A stretch of 64,000 bases of DNA from Miscanthus floridulus (GCF_019320115.1 NC_089588.1:118387591-118451590), one strand, 5' to 3'. Positions 10,497 through 22,098 are shown, numbered from the stretch's first letter. The notes: a model not told the origin generated them from the sequence alone. Numbers and translations: made by a program.

Positions 10497-12492
10497 ATGC
10501 CGGGCGGAAGGCAGGCCCGTCGGGGGGGTCAACTCCCTCTACATGAGGGAGCGCTCACCATCCCATGCTAAGGACCCCTTGCTGGAGCCGCCGACGAGGA
10601 GGACGAGGAGCGGCCGCCCCCGTGGCTGTCCGAGGATGAGGGTGCAGCCAACTGCCACCCCGTCGGTGGACGAGGACGACTAGGCGGTGGGCCTGCACAT
10701 AGGAGGGGGTGGCACTTCCTCTGACTCATCGGACCACAGGGAGGCGGCGATAGCGATAGAAGGGGGTTCCACTTGCACTGCCTCTGGCTCTACCTTGTCG
10801 GGAGTCTACTTGCGCGAGCCCTCGCAGCTCCCGGCGCTGCCGATCCCACTTCACCGGTGCCCGGTGATTCGACCCAACGGCGACAAGTAAGTATTATTTC
10901 ACTACTATTTCATATGACATGTTGAAAATCGAACTGGAGACTAACAATTCTTCTTAATGACTCTTGCAGCAACTGGGAAGTTGTATCCGGAATGGGCCGG
11001 CACATCAATGCCACCCTGGGCCTTCTGATTCGGCAGCACTACCCTGGCATGGTCACCTACGCCTCGGTGACTTCACCGCCCCGGATGTGGGACCACTTCT
11101 ATGCCGCTGAGGACAGCGAGTTCGCAACCGTTGCGGCGTGGATTAAGGCCGAGTTCTGGATGAGTCTTCATCGCACTAAATTGGTCAATAATACGCATTC
11201 ATTGGTCGTTCTTGAAATAATGAAACGATACATGATGTCTGTATGCAGGACTTCTTCTGGTGCGACGAAGGGTTTGAGGACTGGGCGGCGCGAGTGTAGG
11301 ACAAGGTCTGTAGGTCCCGACTCTCAGACCTGTACCATGAGACGCGGCTCCAGTGCATCATCAACTACAGCGCCGACGTCCTTGGTCAGGTGGTGAGGAA
11401 GGCCGATGCCAGGACCAGGACGCTCACCAAGGAGCAGTACCTCTCGGTAAGTACAAAACATTAATATTGACTCCTTCCATGAAGAATAGGTAGGCTTCAT
11501 TTCATCTTCTGACATATCAATAACTTGATGGCATGCAGCAATGTCCTGATTGGTGCGCTAGGCACCGCCTCTGCTGGGAGGCCATTGTGGACAGGTGGCT
11601 CTCGGAGGAGTGGGCGGAGAAGCACAACATCCGTCGGGATTGCCGCCTGCAGATGGGTTGGGCGCCACACCACCAAGACAACTGGAGCCTCAGCGCGTAC
11701 GCCCAGATATGGGTAATCTTCTTTGTGTTTTCATCTTTATTGATTTATTCTAACGCTCAATTCTCATTACTTGTAATCATCTTTGTGTTTTCCTCGCAGT
11801 CCCAGGCGCACTAAGGCTAGGAATGCAACGAGTTCATGGCGTACACCCTGTCACACAAGGGCAAGGCGACGGCCCTGGAAGTCACCTACAACCCGGTGGA
11901 TGGGCCCGAGGCATACACCAACGCGAGCGTCCACAGCAAGCTTAGCGAGTACACCTCGGTGGCCTGCGAGCGCCATGGGGAGGACTTCGATCCGGCCACC
12001 TAGCCCCTGGACACAGACCTCCTGATGAGGATGGGAGGAGGGAAGCAGCACGGCCGGTACTGGATAACGGACAGCACAGTCGACTCCGCCTCTGTTCCCA
12101 ACCTTGTCGAGATTCGAGCAAGGAGCACGAGCTCCTCCCTCCCCATACGCTCTCAGCAGCAGAGCTCACAGCAGCAGATGGCGGAACTCCTTGTTAGTAG
12201 TGTTTTATTCGACGTTCATTGCTTTTACACATCTACCTTGCCTTTGCATTGTTTAAACATTACGGGTGGAATGTTGCAGTCCGACTTGCGGAGGTTGGAG
12301 GCCCAGCAGGCGGCCCAGGCGGAGGCCCATCGGTTGGAGATGGAGGCTGTACAAGCCCAGAGGGTGGCCAAGGCGCAGAGGCTGTAGGACATGTTCAACT
12401 TCATGGCGAGCCTTCATGCCTTGCCAGGTGTAGTCGTGCCCTAGTCGCTGCTCGCTCTAGTTGTGGTTCCTCCTCCTCCTGTAGGGACTCTG
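10497..12492 (+). pseudogene. Transposase_24 (Ptta/En/Spm) second CACTA gene, broken
   Basis: Downstream gene of the CACTA element, after an intron ending TTGCAG. Exons are about 10,497-10,886, 10,970-11,159, 11,250-11,446, 11,539-11,712, 11,800-12,193 and 12,280-12,492, matching the exon plan of the copies at 24.9 and 62.4 kb. Conserved text includes NWEVVSG, LGLLIRQHYPGMVTYA, KAEFW, TKEQYLS, HKGKAT, PEAYTNASVHSKLSEYT and KQHGRYWITD. The last exon has a heptad-like Gln/Ala/Arg coiled coil. Lesions: TAG at 10,681, a lost donor after exon 2 (GT changed to AT at 11,160), TAA and TAG early in exon 5, and TAG near 12,001. The product in active relatives is a DNA-binding partner of TNP2; that role is family knowledge. 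Confidence 0.82.
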
Positions 12493-12560
12493 GTGAGTAT
12501 ATATGGTTGTTTATTCCTTTAGCTTGTGCGGTCCTCCTATAGATACTCATGAATTCACGA

Positions 12561-15219
12561 TTATATAGGTTAGGTTGAGGTGGGTGGTTGGTTTGATGGA
12601 AAACCAGACCACATTATTAGGGTTCACGATTATGTGAACCTGAAAGAGAATACCTAACCAAGTCATCATAGATGACTCGCCTGGCCTCTATAGGTCCACC
12701 GGGGTTAGTGGCACATACGCACATGCATATGCATGTGCCTAGGGTTAATTAGGTGGGCTAGGTCATGGCTATGGTTAGTGGCATGTACCCATGTATATGT
12801 ATATACACATGATTAATTAAAATTGGGTAACTAGGTTGCTAGAGTTAGCCGTACATAGGCGTATACCCGGGTATCAGGCATATCTATGTATGTATAGGTG
12901 TCTACTTATTTTAGGTGATTGGGTATGAATATATTCGAGTATGTATCATGGTGTATACACATACGTGAATATACAGGGTTAACTACTGCTATGACGATAG
13001 CTACTACTATAATTACTTTTTATTTTAAATATAGAGGTGGTAAAACAATCAAACTAGAATTTAAATGGGTACAAAAAATTAGGGAGAATGGTATGATTAA
13101 GTAGGGTTTTATTTTAGAAGATTTACGGTGAATGAATTACAGAATTTGGGATTAAGATGAATGGGTTATAAATTGTCTAGGTTTATTGGCTAAACGCGAA
13201 TGGAAATGAACATGGAAATTATTTCTAAAATTTTGTCTAACGAATATGAGTGGCAAACTATCTGGATATGCTCTAGGGTGACTCTAGTTTATTTACAAAT
13301 TTTCTGGGAATTTTTCTATAATTAATAAGCTTACATTTTAATATTCTATGTACGTTTCCCGGGTGCACCTAGGGTTTCCTCCTTAGTCTAGTGGCTGATG
13401 AGTGGTCCCCAGTCAGCAGTCTACGGTGGCATGTACTGCGTCGTGAGCCAATCTATGGACTAGCTGCCTCTTTTCTCTGTTCTTCGTGGACTGTGTCCAC
13501 AGAAGAAAAGGAGGGGGAGTGGAGTCCATGACCAGCGGGTCTCGCAGTCAGACGTGGCGCGCGGCTATTGGCCTGTGCAACGTGATCGAGCGACCTCAGG
13601 TTCCCCTGACCGGCTTTGGCCATCCTCATCCCAAATGAGCGAACAGAAAGAAAGCGAGGAAGGATAAGAAGGGAGGGGAGAGGAGGGAAAGGGAAGAGGG
13701 AGAGAGGGAAAACAGGACGCCGGCGGGGGCTGGACTCCGGCGGCGGCGGCTGCGGCGTCGCGGTGCAGAGCGAGCGAGAGGGAGCAGGGTAGCGGCGTGA
13801 CGGCGGAAGGGCGGCAGCGGCTTCGGCTCCGGCGAGGAAGAAGCACGGGGTGAGCGGCGGTGGCGGAGCGGGAAGCCGGCGAGGGTGCTCGGCCACTCGC
13901 GGCTCCATCAGGGCAGAGGCGAGCGCGGCACTCGGCCTCGGGCGGAGCTGCAGAGCAGGCCGGCGGCGGCGGCGTGGAGCAGAGCAGAGATGGGGAGAGA
14001 GACGAGAATGGAGGTGGAGTGGCAGAGGAGGAGCTCGAGCTTGGGGCTAGGATGGCGAGCTCCATCAGCCCCCTTTTATAGGCGCGGCACGACGATGCGC
14101 GGCGGCCGATATTTTCCGACCATGGCGATCTTTGCCGGCAAGGGTGGCAGGCGACAGCGGCAGCGGCGTTGTGGCCAGCGGAGCACGGCAAGGCGACAGC
14201 TGGGGCGGGGTGGCTTGAGCTGGACGTTGGTGGGACGCGACGGGAGGTCAGCGGCGTCGGCGACCTGAGTATAGTGCATCGCTGACTTGCTGGGGAAGAC
14301 GATGCTGACGGCTGGGCCCCACGCGTCGGCGAGAGGAGGGAAGGGAAGAGGGCTGATGCGCGCTGCTGGGCCGCGGCCTGGTTGGGCCGGCCCAAGCGGA
14401 GGGAAGAGGGAAAGGCGCGCGCGGGCTCGGCCGAAGGCCTGGCAGGCCCATGCGGGAAAGAGGAACAGGGGAAGGAGGGAAAAGAGGAGGGGGGCCGGGG
14501 CTGGTTGGGCTGAGCCCGTTCGGGAGGGAGTACACAGGAATGCTTCATATTTTCTAATTCCCAGAAATTTAGAGTATGTAACAATACTAATATACTTGTG
14601 TGCATGATGTACTATATACATTCTAGAATAACTAAATATTATATCTATTCTATAGAAATTAAAAGTAACGATATTATTTTTTTCTAGGTTTTTCAAATAC
14701 CTATAATTTTGCTAAATGTAAATTTAGGAGGGAAAATTTGAAGGAATAATTAGACCTATAAATTATCAATAAGACGGCTAGCATGATTCCTAGTGAATAA
14801 GATATTATTTATATCCATGATGTATTATCTAACTCTATAATATAAGAAAAGGTTTTAAATACTTCAAGAATGCAATTGGAAATTAAGTGAGGTTGTTTTG
14901 GTGCCGCAAATAAATTCTAGAAAAGCACACAAGAAATCAAGCTGGCATTCAACAAGCATTCAAACATTCACAAAGTGCAGGCAAAGGAATTTTAATGCGA
15001 AGCGATTTCTCTAATCCCATAAATTATTCCTAGTGCTACAACTAAATCCTACGCGGCACACAAAATGCATATGATGGGTTTTGATGCAGAGTTTTGGAAA
15101 TACATTTTCAAAATGGTTTTGTGGAAAATAAATAGTTAGGGTTTTAATTTGTTGTAAAGTTTTAAAAAGTTCATATTTTTAGTGGTTTTTAAACATGATG
15201 CAAAATCACGGGTGTTACA
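12561..15219 (-). mobile_element. LTR of a gypsy-type retrotransposon, minus strand, solo or truncated
   Basis: On the minus strand the sequence begins TGTAACACCC at 15,219, the start typical of Tekay-like Ty3/gypsy LTRs. An AT-rich U3 follows, then a TATA box at 14,080-14,074 and a GC-rich transcribed leader (14,050-13,440), then AT-rich U5-like sequence. No gag, pol, primer-binding site or second LTR is present. The other end is not clearly defined: it is placed where homology to the CACTA intron stops. No matching 5-bp duplication was found, so an intact solo LTR is not shown. Confidence 0.55.
14074..14080 (-). promoter_or_regulatory. TATA box of the minus-strand LTR
   Basis: TATAAAA within CCTATAAAAGGGG on the minus strand, placed between the AT-rich U3 and GC-rich leader of the LTR. 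It would direct transcription towards the CACTA element to its left. Confidence 0.55.
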
Positions 15220-16223
15220 ACGCCACATTGTCGCCTCGCTTCGACGCCCTGAGCATGGAGGGAAAAGGGGATAATAGAGAGAGAGAGACCGTGGGCTGTA
15301 TCACAGTTTCTAAAGATAGTTTCCTGCTGAGTTAGCGCTAGGAAACTACTCATATTTCAAGGGTTAGAATTGTCCTTAGAAAGTTCTATAAATCAAATTG
15401 AAAGCTACATGGGATCCAATGAAAGCAATAGGCATCCTTTGTCGATCGTGTTACAATAGTTATGAACTCGGGCCATGTAGTAATCGAGTAAATTAGTAAT
15501 CACTTGGATGTTCACGTGGATCAAGGCTTAGCAAGGACTTAATCGAGTAAGTGTCATGCCATGGTAGAGTGAGGGATGCCATGGAATACCGTGTTAGAAC
15601 TCTAGCCATGAGATGCAACGTGGGTTAGCGAGTCATGTTGCGGGTCAGTAAGCTATACTACAGGATGTCGAGTCATGTGGCTAGTGAGCGACGGATTCGC
15701 AGGATGCTGAGTCATGTTGTGGGATATATAGTGAGGGGCGCCTAGTCATGCCGCGGGTCGGTGTGGGACGATCTGGGTCAGCTAGTCATGCCATGGGTTG
15801 CCTAGACATTTCGAGGGATGACAAGTCATGCCACGGGACATTAAGTCACACAGTGGGGTAACGAGGGATAGATGCCACGAGATGCCAAGTCACATCGCTA
15901 GTAAACGAGGGATGTCGTGTAACACCGAGTTACAACATGGGATGTCAAGGGCGCTACAACATGCCGTGGGGCACCGATTGTGACTCCAAGCGATGCTGCA
16001 GGAAATGACACTAGTGAAGAAACCCATCTAATCCTTTTTCTAATGAATTTGCCTGGAAAAGTCCACTACCTAGCACAACAACGATTGGTGTTTATATAAC
16101 ATCGCCAAATTAGTTCAATCTATCACGTGAAGTAAATTTGAAGGGTAGCATGAGACACAAAGGTTTGTATTGCTCTGTATGCCAAATGCTTGGTTTAGTG
16201 TCGACTATTAGGGGAGACACAAG
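15220..16223 (+). repeat. Degenerate AGTCATG-n-GGG repeat field and unrecognised spacer
   Basis: Between about 15,545 and 15,990 roughly ten related words recur every 20-45 bases (AGTCATGTTGCGGG, AGTCATGCCGCGGG, AGTCATGCCATGGG, AGTCATGCCACGGG, AGTCACACAGTGGG and others). They look like a worn minisatellite. The sequence before and after this field is unrecognised and has no gene-like frame. Confidence 0.5.
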
Positions 16224-16329
16224 ATGCCGATCAGGGGCTCCCTACCTCCTACGGTAATGCTCGGTATAGGGCGTTCCTTCGCTCGGACGGTGCCGATGCT
16301 GGGCCACGACGCAACCCAAAAACTGCATC

Positions 16330-16748
16330 TTATCTGCTCATCCACTCGCCCCCAACGTTCTAAAAACCGAACAAACTCACCTCACCGCTGTGCCGCGATA
16401 GCTCTCCACGCCCGCGCTCTGCCGCGCCTCCTCGGTGACGGCACTCTCCACGGTGATTCCGTCTCCACCGCGCCTTCCTCTCCATCGTGCCTCCGCTCCG
16501 CCGGCCGGCATCTCCTCCGTGCCAGAGCATGGCGGCCCGTCTTCCTCCCTCTCCACTGCGCCTCCCGACTGCTGCGGGCTTCTCTAGCATGTAGACCCGC
16601 CACAGCCTTCTCCACGGGACCTACCACGGCTTTCTCCACCACAGCAGCGAGCTCCGAGCCACTGGCATGCTCTATACCGGAGAACTCCACACGCCGACGA
16701 GCCTCCATTCTCAAACAGCAAGGAGATATTGCGCTGAAAGCGCATGTT
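16330..16748 (+). other. GC-rich chimeric leader before the CAF1 fragment
   Basis: An open, GC-rich, Arg/Ala/Ser-rich frame continues into the CAF1 fragment without a stop but resembles no domain known to me. It may be a captured first exon or 5' UTR. Abrupt composition change from the AT-rich left side is visible. Confidence 0.35.
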
Positions 16749-17018
16749 GACATATACTTGCTCACCAACGGAAGCCTGCCTGACACGATGTCCGGATTTT
16801 ACGATCTCGTCAACATATACTTCCCTAGCATGTACGACATCAAGCACCTGACGAAGTTCTGCGGTGTCGCCGACAGCGGGCTTGATGATCTTGCCAATAT
16901 TATTCTTGATGTCAAGTTCCGCTCGAATCTGCCACAAGGCAGGCTCTGATTCGTTTCTGACAGCGATGTGCTTCAATATAATGAGCTTCGTCAGGGCTTC
17001 TTCAACGGGTCCAGCTGG
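16749..17018 (+). pseudogene. CAF1/POP2-type deadenylase fragment
   Basis: CAF1 proteins are the DEDD-family nuclease subunit of the CCR4-NOT complex, which shortens mRNA poly(A) tails. This piece reads DIYLLTNGSLPDTMSGFYDL, then the segment with YFPSMYDIKHLTKFC, and in a shifted frame QAGSDSFLT and FFNGSSW. These correspond to the C-terminal third of plant CAF1 (LLT-LP--FF--L--YFP--YD-K--, HQAGSDSLLT and the YFNGS region). An extra G at about 16,938 shifts the frame before the QAGSDS motif and a further shift precedes FFNGS. The N-terminal catalytic half is absent. It runs directly into NLR 3' sequence at about 17,008-17,020, so it is a captured or recombined fragment. Confidence 0.72.
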
Positions 17019-18326
17019 TGACCAACGATGACCCGACTGTGCTTCATTTAGCATGTGGAGGGAAGGACAGGATGCTATGGTATTTGATTCCAAAGCAGAG
17101 GACGGGGACCATAGCAGAGTAGCGCTGGCCCCTGTTGTGATGCCAAACCACCACGCGCTTGGGTTCACTGTCCTAGTCAGGGCTTTCTACAAGGATGGGC
17201 ACGCTACCCGGAGTGACAATCTCGGCTTAGACTTGGAGTGCCTCCCTTCGCTACGCTATGTCAAGGCACGTATCGACTGTAAGGATACCTTCCCTGATGA
17301 TGTGGACAAGGCAGAGGCTGAGCTCAGGCGCCAAGCACAACTCCATCCCAATAGTTCCGCACTCACCCTCAATGTATTCAAAGCTCATCAACAAATGATG
17401 GCATAACCAGTACACAGCGACAATGAAGAGGTACGTACCAGCTGCCTAACTTGTTTAATTACCACATTCCATTCCGCATTCCACTAAGACACTAACACGT
17501 ACTACTTCTCCATTACTATATTATTGTTATAGTAACAATATGCCCAGAAAATCATAGCCCTTGATTTTTAGAATTAGTAGGACAATTAAATTTCGTCCCG
17601 GGCGTCCCAGCTTGTTTAATTTCATCTGCCTGTGCTACTGTACATATGAAGTAATTATTTTCACTTTTCTAAGAAAATAGATACAGTTAAGTATATACTT
17701 GTTACTATTGTCACGTACAGACTATATGTTTGAGTACGCAAGAACATTAATTTTTAACATGATGTTGGTTTTAAAAGTGTTGTGCTATGGCTAGTGACAA
17801 ATAAATCACGTATACCATCAACATGATTTTGCTGTTAAAAATGGATCTACTCATGTTGAAAAGATCATTACGGATAACGTTAGTCGTTCCACATTTAAAA
17901 ATTAATTTTACAGGTATATCACTCTTGATCTTTATTTGTCAAGTTACAAGAAAAGAACATGTTAGTAAAGCAAGATACTTTATATCTCATCCACATATCA
18001 CATTATTGCATCAAATACCAAAGTTAGATCATACGTGCATGTATATTAGATCTATCTAATAAGTAGGCGATTTCTCTATTTATTCTGTGTTTCTTCTATC
18101 ACCTCTTATAAGAATAGGTAATATGTAATAATTTACAATTTGATCAACGGTTCACACGCACTTCGAAGTACCGTAGTAGTCTGTTGTTGATTGTTTTAGC
18201 CAACTTCATCCATCATTTCCATTGACCTTCATGAATCATCAATGCTAGACTGATAATGCTAATCAAAATTATTTTTCCTTACGATTTTTATTTCAGTCTT
18301 CGGAGACTCAGCCTTTTGCCTCTTGA
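17008..18326 (+). pseudogene. NLR 3' end, block A (LRR C-terminus and last exon)
   Basis: Homologous to the end of NLR-1 at 35.4-36.7 kb. It carries the C-terminal NLR text (FTVLVRAFYKDGHATRSDNL, LECLPSLRYVKARIDCKD, KAEAELRRQAQLHPNSS). A TAA at 17,404-17,406 stands where NLR-1 has CAA. A donor GTACGT after GAAGAG and an acceptor TTTCAG at 18,291-18,296 would add a last exon coding SSETQPFAS and a TGA at 18,324-18,326. A one-base loss near 17,035 also breaks the frame. All upstream NLR domains are missing and are replaced by the CAF1 fragment. Confidence 0.8.
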
Positions 18327-20398
18327 TCCTCCATGGGAGTAGTTTGCGGCTTAAGTTGGTGGATCTCAGGACGTTGGGAGCATTTTGGTACTCCTGTCTG
18401 CTGTCCCCTATATTGCCGCATGCATGGAGCTGGTGTCAGTCCACTACACGGTCACATATCTCTGTGTGCTCTTGATGGACCTTTGCATGCTTTAAACCTC
18501 TACTAATGTTGATCGACGACGATCATGCCTGTTGTTTAGTATATTTCATTTCGCTCTAGCACTTATTGTTGGCGTACCTGCAGGTATGTTTGGAATATAA
18601 ATGATATGTGTGTTTATGTTAAATGAAGCTTAAGTTTGGTTTTCGTGTGCCTCCGCATGCATGCATGCCTGACCATCTTCAAGGGCTCCATCGGGGGTCC
18701 AGTTTGCTTTGGGGAATTTCTCCAACCGGTGAAGCTTGCACTTTCATTCACTTCGTTGCTATGATCTTGGCTACTGTATTATTGATGTATTTAAATTGTA
18801 GTGACGAACGTTGTCACGGCTGTCGTGTCATGGAATTTATTTTAATTTGGGCAGTTACATGTGTTTTTTCAGAATTATTCCATTTCTATGCCATATATGC
18901 ACAAGTGTAGTTTCCCTCGCGCGTTACTCCCTCACCACTTTACCCCATAGTCACTTCTGACAAAAAGGAAGAAATAACTCCCGTGTATTCACTCTACCAA
19001 AGTTTGAATGTAGTTTTGAGGTCCTAGAGAAGGACCGCGATAAAGCGCCACTGGTCACGCGCTCCGGGAGCACGTGCGACCCGACTCCACCCTGCGACCG
19101 TTGTCTTCCTCCTCACACTTGCGCTTGTCTTCGCTCCACCCCCACCCCTCAACCCTGGCCTACCCTAACCTCCAGTGCTATGGCTCCGCCAGCGTCGTCC
19201 TCGCCTTGGCCCTCGCCCCGGCCCCCACTCCCGCGGCCTCGCCGCGCCACCCACCTGGCCCGCCCCTTGAATCCACTGTATGATGGAATTTTGGCATGTT
19301 GTAATATTATTACATAGCCTATTTAGCATTAGTCGAATGAAGCCTATAAAATAATTTGACAATTACGTGATGCCTACGAAATATGGGCTATATAAACATT
19401 TGGGCCTTAAAGGTGAACGAGTTGCCTAATAACCATCAATTGGCACAATGGCTAATTAACAATATTGGGCTCATGCATGGGCCATCCAAGCGTTATCTTT
19501 CACGTGTGGCTTGCTGAGACATCTAGGTAGGGATGAAAACAGTACGGAAATATCCCGTACCGAACCGCAACATTTTCTATATTTGATCCGATCGAATTCG
19601 TATTTTTGGATAAATTCGAATTCGATTCGAAATTCAGAACATCAAATTTGAAATCGGAACAAAAACGGTTTCGCCGTTTTCCGACCGTTTTCTACTTTTC
19701 TACATGTAATTTGGAATATCCCGAATTCGAAATTCGATTTAAACCGAATTTGGCCCCCTAAATGTCCGGCCTTAGAAAAATTGTATCTTTTTCATATGTT
19801 CCCAGATGAAGATGATTTTTAAATGAAAATTGTAGCTCTCGATGAGATCTACAACTCTCTAGTTTTTAGTTTCTTCATTTGAGGTCTTTAAGATGTTAAA
19901 AAAATTAAACAAAGCTTCGACAGTATATTAATCGCGTACACGCGCTTGTTGCCTTAGAAAAATCATATCTTTCTTATATAAAGTGGAGAAATGGAGATAC
20001 TTTTTATGGAAGTTATTGGACTTATTAATTGTTGTGCACTTGGTTATGCACTTGTTAATTGTTATGCGCTTGATCCTGCGGGTCAATATTTCGTATTGAT
20101 TTTTCGTATACCGACTGTGTTCGACATAATTCTGCTCGAATTAGCTCGTTTTCGAAATTCTTGATATTTCATAAGTTCGTCTCCGGTTATATCGCTATCG
20201 CTTTCGTTTTCGTATTCAAATGTAGAAGTAGAAAACGGTTGATAGGTTTTTTGACCGTTTTCATCTCTACTTCTAGGCCAAGATCTTTTGGATAAAATAA
20301 TTAGCGTGTTGCTAATTAAGCCTATTGCCCGGCGTATACGTGTACAAATGCAAGGCCGGGTTCGTGAAGATTATTTGGGCTGATTAGCACTGGCCATT
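17160..20398 (+). repeat. Triplicated NLR 3'-flank block, copy A
   Basis: From the NLR C-terminus through intron, last exon and about 2 kb of flank to the CACTA insertion point. It matches 35,609-38,681 (copy B) and 54,483-57,732 (copy C) along nearly its whole length. A and C share small features against B, such as TAA in place of CAA, the 15-bp start of the last exon and the CACTA insertion. No gene is recognised in the flank; frames around 18.6 kb are non-coding. Confidence 0.9.
19528..20269 (+). mobile_element. Ac/Ds-like hAT element, copy A
   Basis: A 742-bp non-autonomous element. The left end TAGGGATGAAAAC and right end GTTTTCATCTCTA are near-perfect inverted repeats of the Ac/Ds type. 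Subterminal 'aaaacgg/ccgtttt' words and 'attcgaattcg' palindromes repeat inside. The flanks CATCTAGG (19,520-19,527) and CTTCTAGG (20,270-20,277) form an 8-bp target duplication with one mismatch. No transposase remains. The same insertion is present in blocks B and C, so it predates the triplication. Confidence 0.8.
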
Positions 20399-20419
20399 CA
20401 CTACTGGAAACGGGGAATT

Positions 20420-20860
20420 TACCGAGTGTCAAAAATCGGACACTCGACAAAGACCTTCTTTGTCGAGTGCCGAGCACTCGGTAAAAAAGGGCACTCGGCA
20501 AAGGACTTCTTTGTCGTGTGCCAGGCTCTCGGCAAAAGCGCGGCACTCGGCATAGGCTGCCCCACGTAACGGTGTTCGCCCACATCCTTCTTTGCCGAGT
20601 GCCTGCTGTTAGGCACTCGGCAAAGATTTTTTTTGCAAAATACTTTGCCGAGTGCCCCTGACACGGCGCTCAGCAAAGATTCAATATTTTTTTTTGAAAT
20701 GTCTTTGCCAAGTGTCCACTGATTCGGCACTCGGCAAAGAGAGGAATTAAAAAAATTACTTTTTTTTGAAATACCTTTGCCGAGTGCCCCTGTGCAGGCA
20801 CTCGGTAAAGACCCCCTTTGCCGAGTGCCATGCCCCGGCGCTCGGCAAAGTTTTTTTGTT
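20420..20860 (+). repeat. Left subterminal repeat array of CACTA 1
   Basis: About eight TTTGCCGAGTGCC/GGCACTCGGCAAAG palindromic units with T- or A-rich linkers. They are the presumed binding sites of the element's TnpA-like protein. Confidence 0.9.
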
Positions 20861-21068
20861 TTTTGTTTTTGGCCTCCAAATTTTTTGTGCAGCCCTTTTA
20901 AAGTACCGGGAACTCCTCGTTAGAATTTGGAGATTTTTGTGGCTTTTTGATATATTTAGTTACTTTATTTTGTTTACTTGAATTTTTTCGAAAAATATAA
21001 ATTTGAATTGCACGTGGTACGAATAATGGAATTTAATGATTCAAAAAATGATAGTCATGTTACTGAGT

Positions 21069-21549
21069 GTAGTGTGAGGCCGTATCCAGAACGGACCCGA
21101 AATTTCGGACATCTTGTTCACGAAACATGACCGCGAACTTTCGTGCGAAGTGTTTTTAAATTCTATAAAAAGCAAACAAAGTCCGAAAATCATGAAACTT
21201 GTTGAGATATCGTGATATCATATGTGGAGGCTATGATAAAAAAATTAGAAGATTTCGTGCACGTTGTCACGTACGATGCTTGCAAACCGAAGAATCTTCG
21301 AAGAAGTTTCATGATTTCGTGAAGAGGGCGACGAGGTGGTAAGCATCGTACGTGACAAACTTACGCGAAACCTCCTCAATTTTTTATCATAGCTTCCACA
21401 TATGATATCTTGACAAGTTTCATAATTTTCGGACTTCGTTTGCTTTTTATAGAATTTAAAAACAACTCGACCGCAAGTTCGTGGTCATGTTTCGTGAACA
21501 AGATGTTCAAAATTGGTGGTCTGTTTCTGGATACGGCCTCACATTATAC
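21069..21549. repeat. Long foldback inside CACTA 1
   Basis: Arms of about 210 bp (21,069-21,282 and 21,340-21,549) are inverted copies. They share blocks such as GTGAGGCCGTATCCAGAA, CATCTTGTTCACGAAACATG, TTCTATAAAAAGCAAAC and GTCACGTACGATGCTT, with a loop of about 57 bases. CACTA 3 has the same structure at 58,400-58,884 and CACTA 2 keeps one arm. It has no coding capacity. Confidence 0.85.
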
Positions 21550-21589
21550 TAAATAACATGAATATCATTTTTTCCATTCATTTGCCGAG

Positions 21590-22098
21590 TGCCATATCGG
21601 GGACACATTATTCGAATGACTAGCAGTTATAATTTGAATTATTCAAGAAAATTCAATTAAATGAAATAAATTAAAGAAATATAGAAAAAGTCTGAGAAAT
21701 GTGATACATTGGAACATGGAGTACCAGGTATTGTATGAGGACTGCAGAAAAAGTTTGGTGGTCAAAAGTAAAAAAAAATGGTTTGCCTAGTGTTAGGAGA
21801 AGACACTCGGCAAAGGAGAATCTTTGCCGAGTGTCAGGAGAAGACACTCGGCAAAGATTTTTAAAATTTTTTAAAACCCCTCTTTGTCGAGTGCCAGCCC
21901 GGTTGGCACTCGGCAAAGAATTTTTAAAAATAAAAAAATACTTTGCCGAGTGCCATATCGGGGACACTCGATAAATAATTTTTTTTTAAAAAAACCTCTT
22001 TGCCGAGTGCCAGGCCAGGTGGTACTCGACAAAGTGGCGGTTAAAAAAATTAAAAAACCCTTTGCCGAGTGCCAGATCGGGGGCACTCGGCAAAGTGG
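21590..22098 (+). repeat. Second subterminal repeat array of CACTA 1
   Basis: Six or so further TTTGCCGAGTG units between 'catttgccgagtgccatatc' and 'gcactcggcaaagtgggg'. The array ends sharply where GC-rich LTR-like sequence starts. Confidence 0.85.

Larger units (their letters stand above)
5815..12560 (+). mobile_element. CACTA (En/Spm) element 2, both ends truncated
   Basis: A class II CMC/CACTA transposon remnant. In order: sequence homologous to one arm of the foldback in CACTA 1 (5,837-6,055), a short field of TTTGCCGAGTGCC/GGCACTCGGCAAAG subterminal repeats (6,273-6,450), a GC-rich leader, a (TAG)n-like stretch, two foldbacks, a broken TNP2 transposase gene and a broken Transposase_24 gene. 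No CACTA terminus is present. The left end stops against a MITE and the right end stops inside the last transposase intron, where LTR sequence begins. It retains more coding sequence than the other two CACTA copies but cannot move by itself. Confidence 0.85.

Noticed and set aside
13565..14605. Long minus-strand open frame (346 codons)
   Set aside because: Low-complexity Ser/Pro/Ala/Arg text lying over a TATA box and LTR leader, with equally long frames in other phases. GC-rich LTR sequence explains it.
12561..15224. Intact solo LTR with target duplication
   Set aside because: The five bases after the TGTAACACCC end (ACGCC) were not found at any plausible opposite boundary, so only an LTR fragment is claimed.
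18623..18910. Open frame of 95 codons repeated at 55,952 and, shortened, at 37,046
   Set aside because: It is conserved only because the whole 3'-flank block is duplicated; copy B is cut by a base change and no domain is visible.
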